NCBI GenBank assembly: GCA_963675135.1
Contig: OY776119.1
Span: forward strand, 13,862,955-13,926,954
Length of the DNA stretch: 64,000 nt
Direction: 5' to 3'
From: Galeopsis tetrahit
Taxonomy: Eukaryota > Streptophyta > Magnoliopsida > Lamiales > Lamiaceae
Made by a program: the position numbers and the translations under genes. How positions within the stretch are numbered: position 1 is the stretch's first letter; every line of letters starts with the position of its first letter. The notes under the pieces are model-generated. The model did no database searches. It saw only the letters and a program-made list of their open reading frames with translations, and was not told the DNA's origin. Positions 32,746-44,000 of this stretch are shown piece after piece.

Positions 32746-34346
32746 TGTTGGTCCCTAAACGAGTATTAATGGTGACAAAAGTCTAGATGGGGCGAATAGA
32801 CTTTTATAGATTTTTAAACTTTTTAATGTGATGATCAAATGAGACGATCAGAAGAGTTATATGCTCTATCGTCTGATGCAGATAATATGATCTGATCTTA
32901 GAGTGTGAGTGTAGAGTAGCAGATAAAGATAGAAAACCAATTGATTTTTATATTAACTGGTCAGTTGGACAGCTATCTCGAGAGCTACTAGTGCGGAATT
33001 GTGTAGGCCCTAAATATTTAGACTCGTGGGTTGAATGAAAAACCTTTTAATAAAGAATGACTTTATCAAACAATAAATGCTCTCAGCTGATATTGATATA
33101 TGTTGATTGTAAAATCTACACTTAGTGATTTTGACTCTTTTGAAAACTTATGTTTTGCAATGTATGAATAAACAATAAAGATATAAAATAATAAACAACA
33201 CAAGTATTTATAGTGGTTCGAACAACTTGTTCTACGTCCACTCTCACGATCTCAATCGTGATATTAAATTCCTTTCTAACTTTATAGTCTCAAGAGAAGA
33301 ATTTTGATCGAGATACATACTCCTTGGTGTATACGGATCTACTTGTTGGTTAGATAACAGGTAGTCTTTACAAGTTGAGTTTTCTTACAGTTAAAAGTAA
33401 ATGAATGAGTATAACCAACTCAGTGTGAAAGAAACACATTGTTTTCTAAGCTCTAAAGATAAGAATCTTGGAACGGGCTTAGGTTCGGAAACTTAGAGCT
33501 AAGGATATAAAATGCTTTCAGGCTCTATGGAACTCGATTGTAAGCTTTCAGAAAATGTTAATTAAGCGTTCTTGAGTACAGATGATGAGTTTTTCGCGTG
33601 AGAGTTTCCTTAGTTGTTCCAATGAACAAAGTCTTGTATTTATAGAAGATTAGAGCTCAGAACTAGTCGTTGGTGAGAAACTATCCGTTGCAACATATCT
33701 TCTATATTTGGTATGAGATCTTCATGAATTGATGCATTCCTTGATTCCGGGTACGACATTTTCTTAAAAGAGAATGTGCATTAAATGTCAATTTAATACC
33801 TTGTACGATTCTGCAAAGATCTCTAAAATCACAGTCCAAGTTAACTTCATAGTTGTGTTGTTGTCTTCTCATTGGTCCACATTCTGTTTGAGTATGTGAG
33901 CTGATATCCGACATTCTCTTTATCTTCTTTTGTCATTTGCCTTCAATGCATTTTCAATGAATGCCTCTGCTTCCAGGGGTTATCATCTTAAATGCTAATT
34001 GTTATCTGATCAATCAGATGAACACCCCTTTAATGCTCTTTAAGGCTTCTTACATAAGATCTGGTGAAGCTCACATATGTTGGACATCTTTTGTTGTTGC
34101 AGATCATCATGTAGCTTCTATCAGCTGATAAGGTATTAAAGAACCTTTCAGTCTGATTTCACTAACGAGCTTCGAGATCTTCAAGTCTTGAGAATACGCG
34201 TGTTTGACCAGATGTGGTATCAGCTGATATACATACACCTGATCCCACAGACTAAGATTTAGACTTCTGTTGGTGTAATGATCTAGTTTAGGCTATCGAA
34301 ACTAAGCTTATACATTTCAATTAGGGGCTAGATTAATATCTTAACA
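32746..34346 (-). mobile_element. Solo LTR, SIRE/Maximus-like Copia (unit A)
   Basis: Begins TGTTGGTCCC at 32,746 and ends TCTTAACA at 34,346, flanked by AGTTA (32,741-32,745) and AGTTC (34,347-34,351), a 5-bp target duplication with one change. The gypsy frame resumes immediately on the right. On the minus strand it has CTATAAATAC (near 33,640) as TATA box and a GTAGAACAAG ... CGAACCACTATAAATAC segment like that in the LTRs at 55.4 and 58.1 kb, so it lies in reverse orientation. It is 1,601 bp with no internal region, as left by LTR-LTR recombination. Confidence 0.88.
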
Positions 34347-34990
34347 AGTTCACCTTTGTCCTTAAATATCGGTCGGGAGCTTCGAATAGAGTGATTGATG
34401 CTCTGAGTAGATGAGCACTAGTGGTGGCGGATCTTCGCATTTTTGTCCCGGGTCTCGAACTATTAGGCAAGCACTATCCGTCGGACAAGTTCTCTGGCCC
34501 TATCTGGAACAACTCACGACCACACGGATTTTGCCCAAATCGATGGGTTTCTCTTCAAAGGCAATCGCCTTTGCATTCCAAACACAAATCTTGGTCTTCG
34601 CCTCATTAGCGAGCTGCATGGTGCAGGACACGTTGTGCGTGATCGCTCAATGAAGCTCGTCCAGCGAGCATATTTTTGGCTGAACTTAAGGCGCAATGTG
34701 ACTCGATTTGTCGAGCGGTGCCGGGTATTGCCCTTTACCGGTCTGGAATGAGTCGTGGTCCGCAATCAGTATGGATTTTGTGTTGGGATTTCCTAGAACA
34801 CAACGGGGATTTTATTTGATATTCGTAGTAGTCAGCCAATTCTCAAAGATGGTCCATTTCATTCCATGTAAGAATACGTCGGATGCCCTGCACATCGCGA
34901 CTTTATTTTCAGGGAGATCTATCGTTTACACGGTCTACCCTTCTAAAGGGGAGAGCTCTGATATTTATAGGCAGAGTCTCACCCCGGGAA
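34347..34990 (+). pseudogene. Gypsy integrase relic (unit A)
   Basis: After the solo LTR: FTFVLKYRSGASNRVIDALS (end of RNase H), then LVVADLRIFVPGLELLGKHY, then in shifted frames LHGAGHVVRDRSMKLVQRAY, LRRNVTRFVERCR of the HHCC zinc-binding part, SMDFVLGFPRTQRGF with the first catalytic Asp, FVVVSQFSKMVHFIPCKNTS, and an RDLIFIG-like remnant of the second Asp motif near 34,955. Frameshifts separate the parts and nothing after the second Asp survives. Confidence 0.85.
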
Positions 34991-35440
34991 GTTGAGGAAA
35001 ACGGGGGAAAGCCCATTCTCAGATGAGGCTTGAAAATTAGGAAACGTGGAGATATTCGTGCAGATCAACTTTGAGTTGAAATTCAAATTTCAAATTTCGA
35101 TTCTGGAACCTTCTGGAAGGTTACTGAATTCTATGAAGTGTATTGGGCTTGGCCCATAACCAATATCTGAATGGGTTGGCTCAGTGCAGGTGGGCTTTCA
35201 GAGTTTTTGGTTTTGTAAAAAGATAGGTGGGCCACAAAGACCACCAATTGCCAACTGGCAAATCCGAAGCCGAGTCGGACGGGCAGGTGACCCTAAAAGC
35301 CTTCAAAGAGTTATGCTAAGATCACATGCAAAGGAAGCAAAGGGTAAAAGCCAAGTCATCTGAAAAGAGCAAGCCAACTATGCTGATAAGCAAGTCTGCT
35401 GATAGTGATAAGCAGAGTTGTCCATTTAATAAGGAATGTT
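34991..35440 (+). other. Right end of unit A, LTR-like, with heat-shock element
   Basis: Unidentified segment between the gypsy integrase and the duplication junction. It contains GCCCATAACC-type stretches, a heat-shock element at 35,101-35,122 and, from about 35,330, AAGCAAGTCTGCTGATAGTG sequence resembling the 5' part of the Copia LTR that continues at 54,704-55,997 after unit B. It is probably a truncated LTR. Confidence 0.45.
35101..35122. promoter_or_regulatory. Heat-shock element array (unit A)
   Basis: TTCTGGAACC followed directly by TTCTGGAAGG and TT matches alternating TTC/GAA blocks at 5-bp phase (TTCnnGAAnnTTCnnGAA), four perfect heat-shock factor sites. It lies about 225 bp upstream of the chimeric frame at 35,326. 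Confidence 0.65.
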
Positions 35441-35904
35441 GTAACAAATTCAATATTTCAAGCCCTACAATCAATTGCATTAGCTTGGCACACACGGAGA
35501 GATTGAAAATCCAACTTAATGTTCCGAATATTCGCAAGTTTAAGGTCTCAGGAGCAAATATCCCTACCTTGTGTGTTGGTTCAGCTTCGAGGGAATGCGA
35601 GTCTGTTATAGAACTCTATTGCTGGGAAAAACTTAGCTTCAATCAGCTCAACAACTTCCTAACAAGTTTAAGTACGTCGAAAATTACTCTTGATATTAAA
35701 TTGATGGTAACGGAGATTGAAAGCCTACCAGAGTTTGCAGGTAACTTTAAATTGATGGTGGAGAATCTGACAGTAGAGTTGTATTCAGTCCTATCAGATA
35801 GTGGTGATGCTTTATTGGATGGTTTATACATGTGCCGAACCAGAATTTATAGATGGAATGGAGAAGAAGAATGGGGGATTGTAAGGGGTGGTCACCACAA
35901 TTAG
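35326..35904 (+). pseudogene. Chimeric open frame across the duplication junction
   Basis: 192 codons. The first ~38 (MQRKQRVKAKSSEKSKPTML, then SADSDKQSCPFNKEC) come from LTR-like sequence at the end of unit A. From about 35,441 the rest is the F-box/LRR remnant of unit B, identical in protein to 15,490-15,952 apart from one Asp-to-Asn change at the junction. The start is a true ATG, unlike the 15.4 kb copy. It was created by the duplication and its expression is unknown; most likely it is a pseudogene, but it is an uninterrupted frame with a nearby heat-shock element. Confidence 0.6.
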
Positions 35905-38900
35905 ACCGCTTTGCTTGGCTAAAAAAAATAATCTGGAGAGTTCTCAAACTTTAAATACATTAGGAAAAAAAAACTATGTGACTCGTGCGAATAAGGCGCA
36001 ATGTCATTACTCAGACAACATATAATGCACTTGCAATTTCAATCAGAAGGATAACTTGATCATTCTGTTAAGAACCAGACGAATTTAAAATTCATTTTAT
36101 TGAAGAGATATTAAAGTTACAATTGATCATCTCCACACACCGCATGAACTGTTCTTATTTCCTGGTTCTCTCAATTTTCTTTAACAACCATAAGATTTCT
36201 ATAAATTTTAATAAAAAAAATTATTTTGAAAAAAACTGCAAAATATGTTGGGGAGAGTTCTAATCAGACTGCCGGTCAAGAATTTAATAAGAACGAGGTT
36301 CATACTTTTCAATCATCCGTGCGGTTATTACTATGTTGACTAGAAAAGAAAATTTTCCGAAAAACCTAATTGTTAATGCTACATTTTGTGACTCGTACAA
36401 ATTTAAGTAGGACGATAATCTTACCATTTCAAATCTCAAAAATTATGTCTAAAAATTTAAGTACGTTAGAAAAATCAAGAAACTTCGTGACTCGTGCAAA
36501 AAAAAGATAATAGATAATACATCCCTAATTCAGAACTCTGAAACTTAGGGAATGAATATAGACCTCACGCTCCCAAATTTAATTTGGTGGAAAATCTGAT
36601 CATTTCAAATCTTGATAATTAAGTCTTAAACCTTAAATATGTTAGGAAAAAATTAAGAAACTATGTGACTCGTGCGAATTAAGAGCGGTGACATTATTCA
36701 CATAATCTGTTCTTTCAAATTTCTTGTACAATTAAACATTGAAATTTAACATTTTGAAGTGCAGGGCAACACATGTCTAACATTAAGCGAAAAAAGGGAA
36801 GTGGATGAGAGATCCATAATTTGAAGGCATGCACTGAAATTTAGAGTAATAAATCTTACAGTAACAGAAAAAGAAAAAAGGAGCACCGTAGATGGCTAAA
36901 ATAGTTATTAAGAAACGAAGAATCGAGGTTTGAGTAAACACAATTTCCTTAAAAAAATATTTGTCCTTCACTCTCGGTGCTAGTGACTATTAGAACGTTT
37001 ATTTCTTAGGATACAACGAATAAATATATCACCGGAGTGCCAAAGGAATAAAATAAAAAATGAATTCAAAATAGCGTAGCAATTGCCGGAAAATGTTTGT
37101 ATATCTTTCCAATCTTATTTTCATGTGTTCTTGGGATTGGGATTGCAGCTTCTTATAGCCAACCCAAATGTTGGTGCAATAAAGATTGCCATAATAATTT
37201 GGACTAAAACTGAAAATTTGGACCGAAATTGCCAATTCAAATTAAAGGCAGATTTATGAATTTTCAAAACACACATGTGTAACCTTCAGCCTTTATGCAT
37301 ATGCGTAACGTCTTGTTTTTAATTCAGGTTTCGATTTTCAATTTATTTTGGCAAATTCGATTTTGATTTATTTCGACCGTTACAAAGAGGAAAATTCGAG
37401 GCAAAATTATCTTGTCCGTCCGCTACCAAATCGGTGCGACATTCGTGCAATATTTACAAGCTATATTTTCCAATATAAGATAAAAACCACTTTGTTTTTT
37501 CCTACTCAAATTTTAGTTACAACAATTGTTTGAAAAATCATTTCGCATTCATTCCAACTCCAAAATGGGCGAATGAGATATCGAGTCGAAGCTCACTTCG
37601 AAGCGCATTTTCCAACACTTACTCCTACATATCCATTATTGCATATGAGAAATAACAATTTGCGTGCAGCAGACTCGCGCCACTATTCTGAAAAAGTAAT
37701 AGGCGTGCCTTCAACTCGCGACTTTCTTTACTTTTGAAACGAAACCAAAAATCAATACATATGTGAGAGACCGTTTAAAAAAAGCCATATTTGAATGAAT
37801 TAGCCTTAAATAATGACATTTTCTAGAAAAGGATGGTCCAGATCAAGATACATCAATTCTATATAATGCTGAATGTCCAAGTTCAAGAGTTCCCGTTGCA
37901 TCTAGAGGGACTACGATATGTGGATTGTGGAGTTGAATTCACCGTTGTTGATTGATAGCTCAAGACGGTCTACTAATGTTACTCCGATCAATGCAGATCA
38001 AATGGCAAAACGCAAAACAAAATGTTGAGTTTAATGGAAACATTTGCCAGTTTGTTAATCAATGGAAGTTTTCCAAATAAATGTAAAGGAGTGTGAGAAA
38101 ATATGTGACTCGTGTGAATAAGGAGCAATGTCATTACATGTACAATGAATATTCTAATAATATGAGTTATTATAATAAATAGATTATCAGAACTCCATTT
38201 CATAAGTCTTCTTGAACTTTTTCGGCCATTTAAAATACCTTCTTTTACAATCACGTGCTACAGGGAATTTCCGGCATTAATTTATTGGTAACTCTTCCGG
38301 TAAAACTTATCCTAATTGATAAAAAAAATTAGGCTAAAACAAGAAACTACGTGACTTGTGCGAATAAGGAGCGATGCCATTACTCACATAATGAATAATT
38401 CAGTTTCTCTAATAAATTGATTGCTATGCAATACTTATTTAGTACGATAAAACATTGAAATATAATATTTAATTTTGAAGTGGAGGGTAAGGTCTTATAC
38501 GCCGGGAATCTATTCTTGTTTTAACAACCTCGTCGTTCTAATCCTTTTAACAGACTAAGAATGAACATGTTTCAAAAAACTTATTTTTTTACGTTATATT
38601 TTTCTAACTCATTGAAGTTTAATCAAGAGGATTATCTGATCATTCACTACAAAAAACACTTTGATTTGCGACAAAATTTTGTTCATCTCAAAAACGCGTT
38701 GAGAATCTTCTTTGTCAAATGGCACTTCCACCTTAATTCATATTAATTCTCAAAAACGCGTTGAGAATCTTCTTTGTCAAATGGCAGTCGATTCCGGGGA
38801 AGTTTCTGACAAAAAATTGACATCGTTCCAAGGATTCCGACCAGTTTTTGACAAAATTGGTTTATATAAAATATAATTGCGCAATATCCTAAAAAAGTGG

Positions 38901-39983
38901 TTGAAATCAATTCCTTAATTCATATTAATTCCCTTACCTATGTTACAAAAAACGCTTTGATTTGCGACAAAATTTTGGTAGTCTAAAAAACACATTGAGA
39001 ATCTTTAATGTCAAACATCAATCCAGTCATACTCTGCTACAAAAGGAAACGCGGTGAGAGATCCTAAATTCAGAATACTTACAAAGAATCGTTACAATCT
39101 ATAGCCAATGAATTAGCAAGATACCTTCCTTTTGAATTGGTTTCTGGATCATTGGGAACTCGTTGGAGAGGGTCATGTGTGTCTGTTTGTTTGTGGGTAA
39201 CAAAGAGAATGGTGGAGGGGTTTATCTAGTGTCGATAACTTCCTTGTAGGTTTTGTAATCGAAGTTCGAACTGATGAGGAAGGTTTCAAATTCTAGAACT
39301 TCACTGCTACAGTGATTCCACCACCACCCTCTTCAAAATCCCTCAAAAATCGAAGCCCCGATTTATTTCATGTGTGAGAGCCGCACACATACATTTTTGG
39401 CAATAAAATTTTAAAATGAAAAAATCGGCAAAAAATGATTAAAATTGTACACTCCTTTCAGTGATTGCACGATACTCGAAACCTAATCTCTAGTTCAAAA
39501 TTATTTCAAGAAATTTCAAAAATCTAATATTGAAAGAATACACAAAGCACATAGTTTTTTTTTTTTTTTTGGTGAGAGCCGCACACTTCTTGTGACTTGA
39601 GTTCCATTTTCATCCAATTTGGGTTCAATTTTTTTGGGTCAGAGTTATTTAATCTGATATTAGGCATTTAGATGTGTTTTAATGGGCACTAGACTTTTAT
39701 GTAATTTTCATTCGTTAAAGCGTATGAAAATTTACTATGGGACTAAAAGTGTATGAAAAGCGATCGAAAGTGATTTGGCCTCATTCTTATAGGACTAAAA
39801 GTGCAATTTTAACGTGCCCATGACTGTCACACAATTTTCATCCGTTAAAACTAACAAAATTTACTATGAGACTAAAAGTGTAAGAAAAAGAACCGAAAGT
39901 GATTTGACCTCATTTTTACATGACCTCATGCGAGTAAAGAGCGATGCCATTACTCACACATTGAAAATATTGTTGTTTTCTTT
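35905..39983. other. Unit B equivalent of 15,953-20,524
   Basis: Gene-free. Differs from unit A mainly by loss of the 18,786-19,324 stretch, replaced at 38,736-38,784 by short copied filler. CACTA-like end at 38,645. Confidence 0.6.
38736..38784 (+). other. Filler at a deletion in unit B
   Basis: Instead of about 540 bp of unit A sequence there are about 49 bases: TCATATTAATT-type sequence matching A 19,455-19,466, then a second copy of CTCAAAAACGCGTTGAGAAT and what follows, which stands 50 bp upstream at 38,690. This is the pattern of templated filler DNA. Confidence 0.8.
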
Positions 39984-40134
39984 CTGAAACAGAAATCAAA
40001 ACAATTGAAGAAGCAGTGCAACACTCCAATTGGATAACAACTATGCAAGAGGAGCTGAATTCAATTCAAGAGAAATGATGTTTGGGAAATGGGTCTACAA
40101 GAATAAGAAGAATGAAAATGATGTGGATAGTTAG
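39984..40134 (+). pseudogene. Copia reverse transcriptase N-terminal relic (unit B)
   Basis: Copy of 20,525-20,675 with the same stop and internal deletion. Confidence 0.7.
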
Positions 40135-40641
40135 GAACAAAGCCTCTAAGAGGTTGTAGACATTTGTATCACTACTTTGTTATGCTGAACCGTGTAGATT
40201 ATTTATAATCTACGCAAATGAGTATTAAAAAACTCTTATATTAAAACTCGTGTCCGGATCAAATGGATATATAGTTAATGTTTTCTTTTGGAAACTATAT
40301 CCCACGGCACTTATAACTTTATATTTTTAAGTTGTCTACATAAGTGTTCATATATGTTTTCTTTTTAGGAAATTATACCCCACCACACTTACTTCATTCC
40401 ATCTTTACTTTATCTACTATATTCTATTTTATCTACTTAATTTATACATAAAAAAATGATATTGTTTAAAACCTGTGCAAAAAGAAACGAGAATACTCTA
40501 TGTGGACGGAGGTAGTATATTTTATCTAAAGAAACATGTTAAGATGTGATGATTTGTATGTAATATCTTGGGTGTAATCTTCAATTAATAGATTAGTGAA
40601 AAGGAATATATACATGTGGGATATTAGTCAACTAATTAATC

Positions 40642-40649
40642 TATATATA
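40642..40649 (+). promoter_or_regulatory. TATA box of the cysteine-rich protein gene (unit B)
   Basis: TATATATA, same position relative to the ATG as in unit A. Confidence 0.5.
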
Positions 40650-40685
40650 CACAAACAAAGAAAAACTAAACTTGATTTATTGGGA

Positions 40686-41006
40686 ATGGGTTTAAAGATG
40701 AATTGTATGGTTGCTGATATTTTAGCATTGTTGGTGTTGTTTCAAGCGTTAGTTGCGCAGGATGAAGATGACGATGTTGTGGAATGTTGCAACAAATGCT
40801 TGCAGAATGCGGTGGACTGTTTGCAGACTTGTTTCTCGATAAGAATAACTGAATCAGTAAGTGACACAGTCTGCAGAATAGCATGCAGAGCAAAAGAAAC
40901 CAAATGTCTTCTCAATCAATCGCTGCCCAATTTTATGTCCCGTACACTGAGCTTCCTGCGCACGAGTTTAGAACTACTGTGTTTGCTCTTTCATTTCCAA
41001 CTCTAG
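40686..41006 (+). CDS. Small secreted cysteine-rich protein (unit B)
   Basis: Second copy of the 21,227-21,547 gene, with identical predicted protein and identical TATA region. Signal peptide about residues 1-24, eight cysteines in the near-mirror spacing, hydrophobic C-terminus. Both copies being undamaged fits either a recent duplication or constraint; with so little divergence between the units the sequence cannot tell which. If expressed, the duplication doubles gene dose including promoter. Confidence 0.6.
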   Translation: MGLKMNCMVADILALLVLFQALVAQDEDDDVVECCNKCLQNAVDCLQTCFSIRITESVSDTVCRIACRAKETKCLLNQSLPNFMSRTLSFLRTSLELLCLLFHFQL

Positions 41007-44000
41007 CTATGTATTTCTTTTTCTTTTTTAATTTCTTATCTAGTCAAGGATTAATTATTGGACGTCTTTTGATCATTTGAATCAAATTCATTAATTACAC
41101 CATAATTGAAGAATAATTAATAGAGGAAATTTGGGTGCTGGCCGGAAGTAATTAGCTAGGAACAAAAACTACACTCATGATTTTTTCTGGATTAACAACG
41201 TACTCTATTTCTTAATTGATAATATATATTACGTACAAGTTATTTGCCTGACCAAAAAAAACAAACCTTCCATCATCATCAAAGACGGACTTTTAGCTAG
41301 TGAAGCAAATCTAAAAAACATGTGGTTCTTGCGAATAAGGAGCATGTCATTACATACACGTGCAATGAAATAATTCAACTTCTAGTAATATGATAATTAT
41401 TAGAATAAAAACATTTCTATCCTTATATTTCATTTTTTATTCGTAATTATCCGTCCGGTTAGTACTCTATACAAGGGCTAACAATGAATATGTATCGAAA
41501 AATCTCTTTGTTTATGTTGTATTTAATATGTAACTCGTGAAAATCCAATCAGGAGAATAGTCAGAGCGTTCCAAATCTAAAAAAAATCCTTAAATACATT
41601 AGATTAAATTAAGAAGCTATATATGCGGCTCGTCCGAATTATCCTTAGTCGAATAAGAATGGAAGAAAAATTCAGTTTCTTGTTATATGAATAATAAATA
41701 GATTGTTTACTAAGTTTCTTGTAGTATGAAAGTGGTTTTAATAAATAGATTGACATCATTCATTAAGTATGATAAAACATTCACTACAAAAAATGCGTTG
41801 ATTTGCGACAAAATTTTGGTCGTCTAAAAAACGACTGAGAATCTTCTTTGTCAAATGGCCCTTCAACCTTTCTTCCCACGTCAAACATCAATCCTGTCAT
41901 ACTCTGCTACAGTGGACGATTGGAGAGACACATAAGGAAAGGGGTGAGAGAATATCCCTAATTCAGAATACAATGAATCATTACAATCCTGGAGGGCTTG
42001 AATTAGCACGAATTTCAAAATTAGTTTGATATAAAGTTCATTTAAGTTCATTAAAATTTCAAAACAGATACACATTTAGAATTCTTAATAGAGGGCTTGA
42101 ACCTACAAATTCCAGGAGGTTCACAACCAACGTCCCTGAAAACTCTTTGATTCGTGCGAATAAGAAGAGAAGCCACGTCATTCAACCTCTAGTAATATGC
42201 AAGTTATTATAATAAATATATTACTAACTATTATTATGTACAAAAAAACATTAAAATAAATTAAAACATTTTTAAGATTGACTAATCAACCGGATTTTAA
42301 CAACCTGTACTATCCTGATATTTCATTTTTTTCTCATAATTATCAGTGCGGTTAGTACTTTGTAGAAGGACTAACAATGAATATGTATCGAAAAACCTCT
42401 TTCTTTATGCTATATTTTGTGACTCGTGAAAATCCAATCAGGAGAGTAATCAGATCCTTCCATATCTAAAAAAATATTATCAAACCTTAAATACATTAGA
42501 TTAAATTAAGAAGCTATACGACTCGTGCGAATAAGGTGCAATGTTCAAGTTAAAAAAATTACTCCTGAACTGGTAGAAAAAGGTACAAAAGAGTTCTGTT
42601 GAGCTAAGGATCAGAGAATCTTCGGTCGAATAAGAAAGGAAGAAAAATGACTGATGTCCAAGTTCAAGAGATTCCCCCGATGCATCTAGAGGGACAACGA
42701 TACGTAGATTGTGGAGTTGAATTCACCGTTGTTGATTGATAGCTCAAGACGGTCTACTGATGGTACTCCAGATCAATCCAGAGCAAATGGCAAAACAAAA
42801 TGTTGAGTATAAGTATGTATCATTATATTGATTAATCAATGGAAGTCTTCCAAAGGATTATTTTGAATATAACGTTAAGATTTTTTTACCGTTGTGAATA
42901 TAAAAAAGATTTTTAAATTTAAAGACCACTCACAACAGTCCAATGCACACTGACGCGCGTGACAGGCACACCTCTTTCCCGTCATCAACAGTCGCGCGGA
43001 AGGCAATTGAGAGGGGTGATCAATTTGAAAATGGCACCCCATGAACTCTTCTTATTTCCTAGTTCTCTCTATTTTCTTTAATAACCATAATATTTCTATT
43101 AATGCTTAATAAAAAAAATTACTTTGAGAAAAAACTGTATCTTTTACAACATTATAGCTCGGTAATTCGAAGCACCTGCAAAATATGTTGCGTAGAGTTC
43201 TAATATGAGCACTCACAGTGCCGGTCAAGAATTTAATAAGAACGAGGTTCATATTTTTCAACCATCCGTGCGATTATTATTATGTTGACTAATAAAGAAA
43301 AAATTCCGAAAAACCTAATTGTTGATGTTACATTTTGTGACTCGTACAAATTTAAGTAGGAGGATAATCTTATCATTTCAAATCTCAAAAATTATGTCTC
43401 AAACTTTAAATACGTTAGAAAAATCAAGAAACTTTGGGACTCGTGCAAAAAAAAGAAACTTAGGGAATGAATATAAACCTCACAGTAACAGAAAAATTGA
43501 AGCCAAAATTCAATGAATTAATTGTTACAATATATAGCCAATGAATTATCACAGTACCCATTACAAAACGATTTAACATGAATAATCACCCGTGCGATTA
43601 TTACTCCGTAGAAGGACTAAGAATGAACATGTTTCAAAAAACTTATTTGTTTACGTTATATTTTTGTAACTCAATGAAGAGGATTATCTGATTATTCACT
43701 ACAAAATACGCGTTGATTTGCGACAAAATTTTGGTCGTCTCACAAAATGCGCTGAGAATCTTCTTTGTCAAATGGCACTTCCACCTTTCTTCTCACGTTA
43801 AATTAGATCAATTCCACCTTTCTTTGTCAAACATTTGCCAGTTTTTTAATTAATTGAAGTCTTCCAAATCTTAAAAAAGTATATGTATCAAACCTTAAAT
43901 AGATTAGATAAAATCAATAAAAAAACGTGACTCGTGCGAATAAGGAGCAATGTCATTACATACACAATGAATAATTTAATTCCTAATTACATGAAAGTTA

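Larger units (their letters stand above)
30418..34990 (+). mobile_element. Ty3/gypsy internal relic (unit A), interrupted by a solo LTR
   Basis: Gag C-terminus, protease, RT, RNase H and integrase follow in the gypsy order (RNase H before integrase) on the plus strand. There are no LTRs of its own; both ends are abrupt, near 30,418 and about 34,990. The solo LTR at 32,746-34,346 splits it at the end of the RNase H region. Many stops and frameshifts are present. The unit B copy is 49,877-54,251. Confidence 0.9.
15489..35440 (+). repeat. Tandem duplication, unit A (about 19.95 kb)
   Basis: From GTAACAAATTC at 15,489 to AATGTTGT at about 35,440 the sequence is repeated, in order and direct orientation, as unit B. 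Offset is 19,952 up to about 18,785, 19,459 (give or take 1) from about 19,325 to 33,920, and 19,261 after 34,119, reflecting two deletions in unit B. Otherwise only scattered single-base and homopolymer differences were noticed. Confidence 0.97.
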
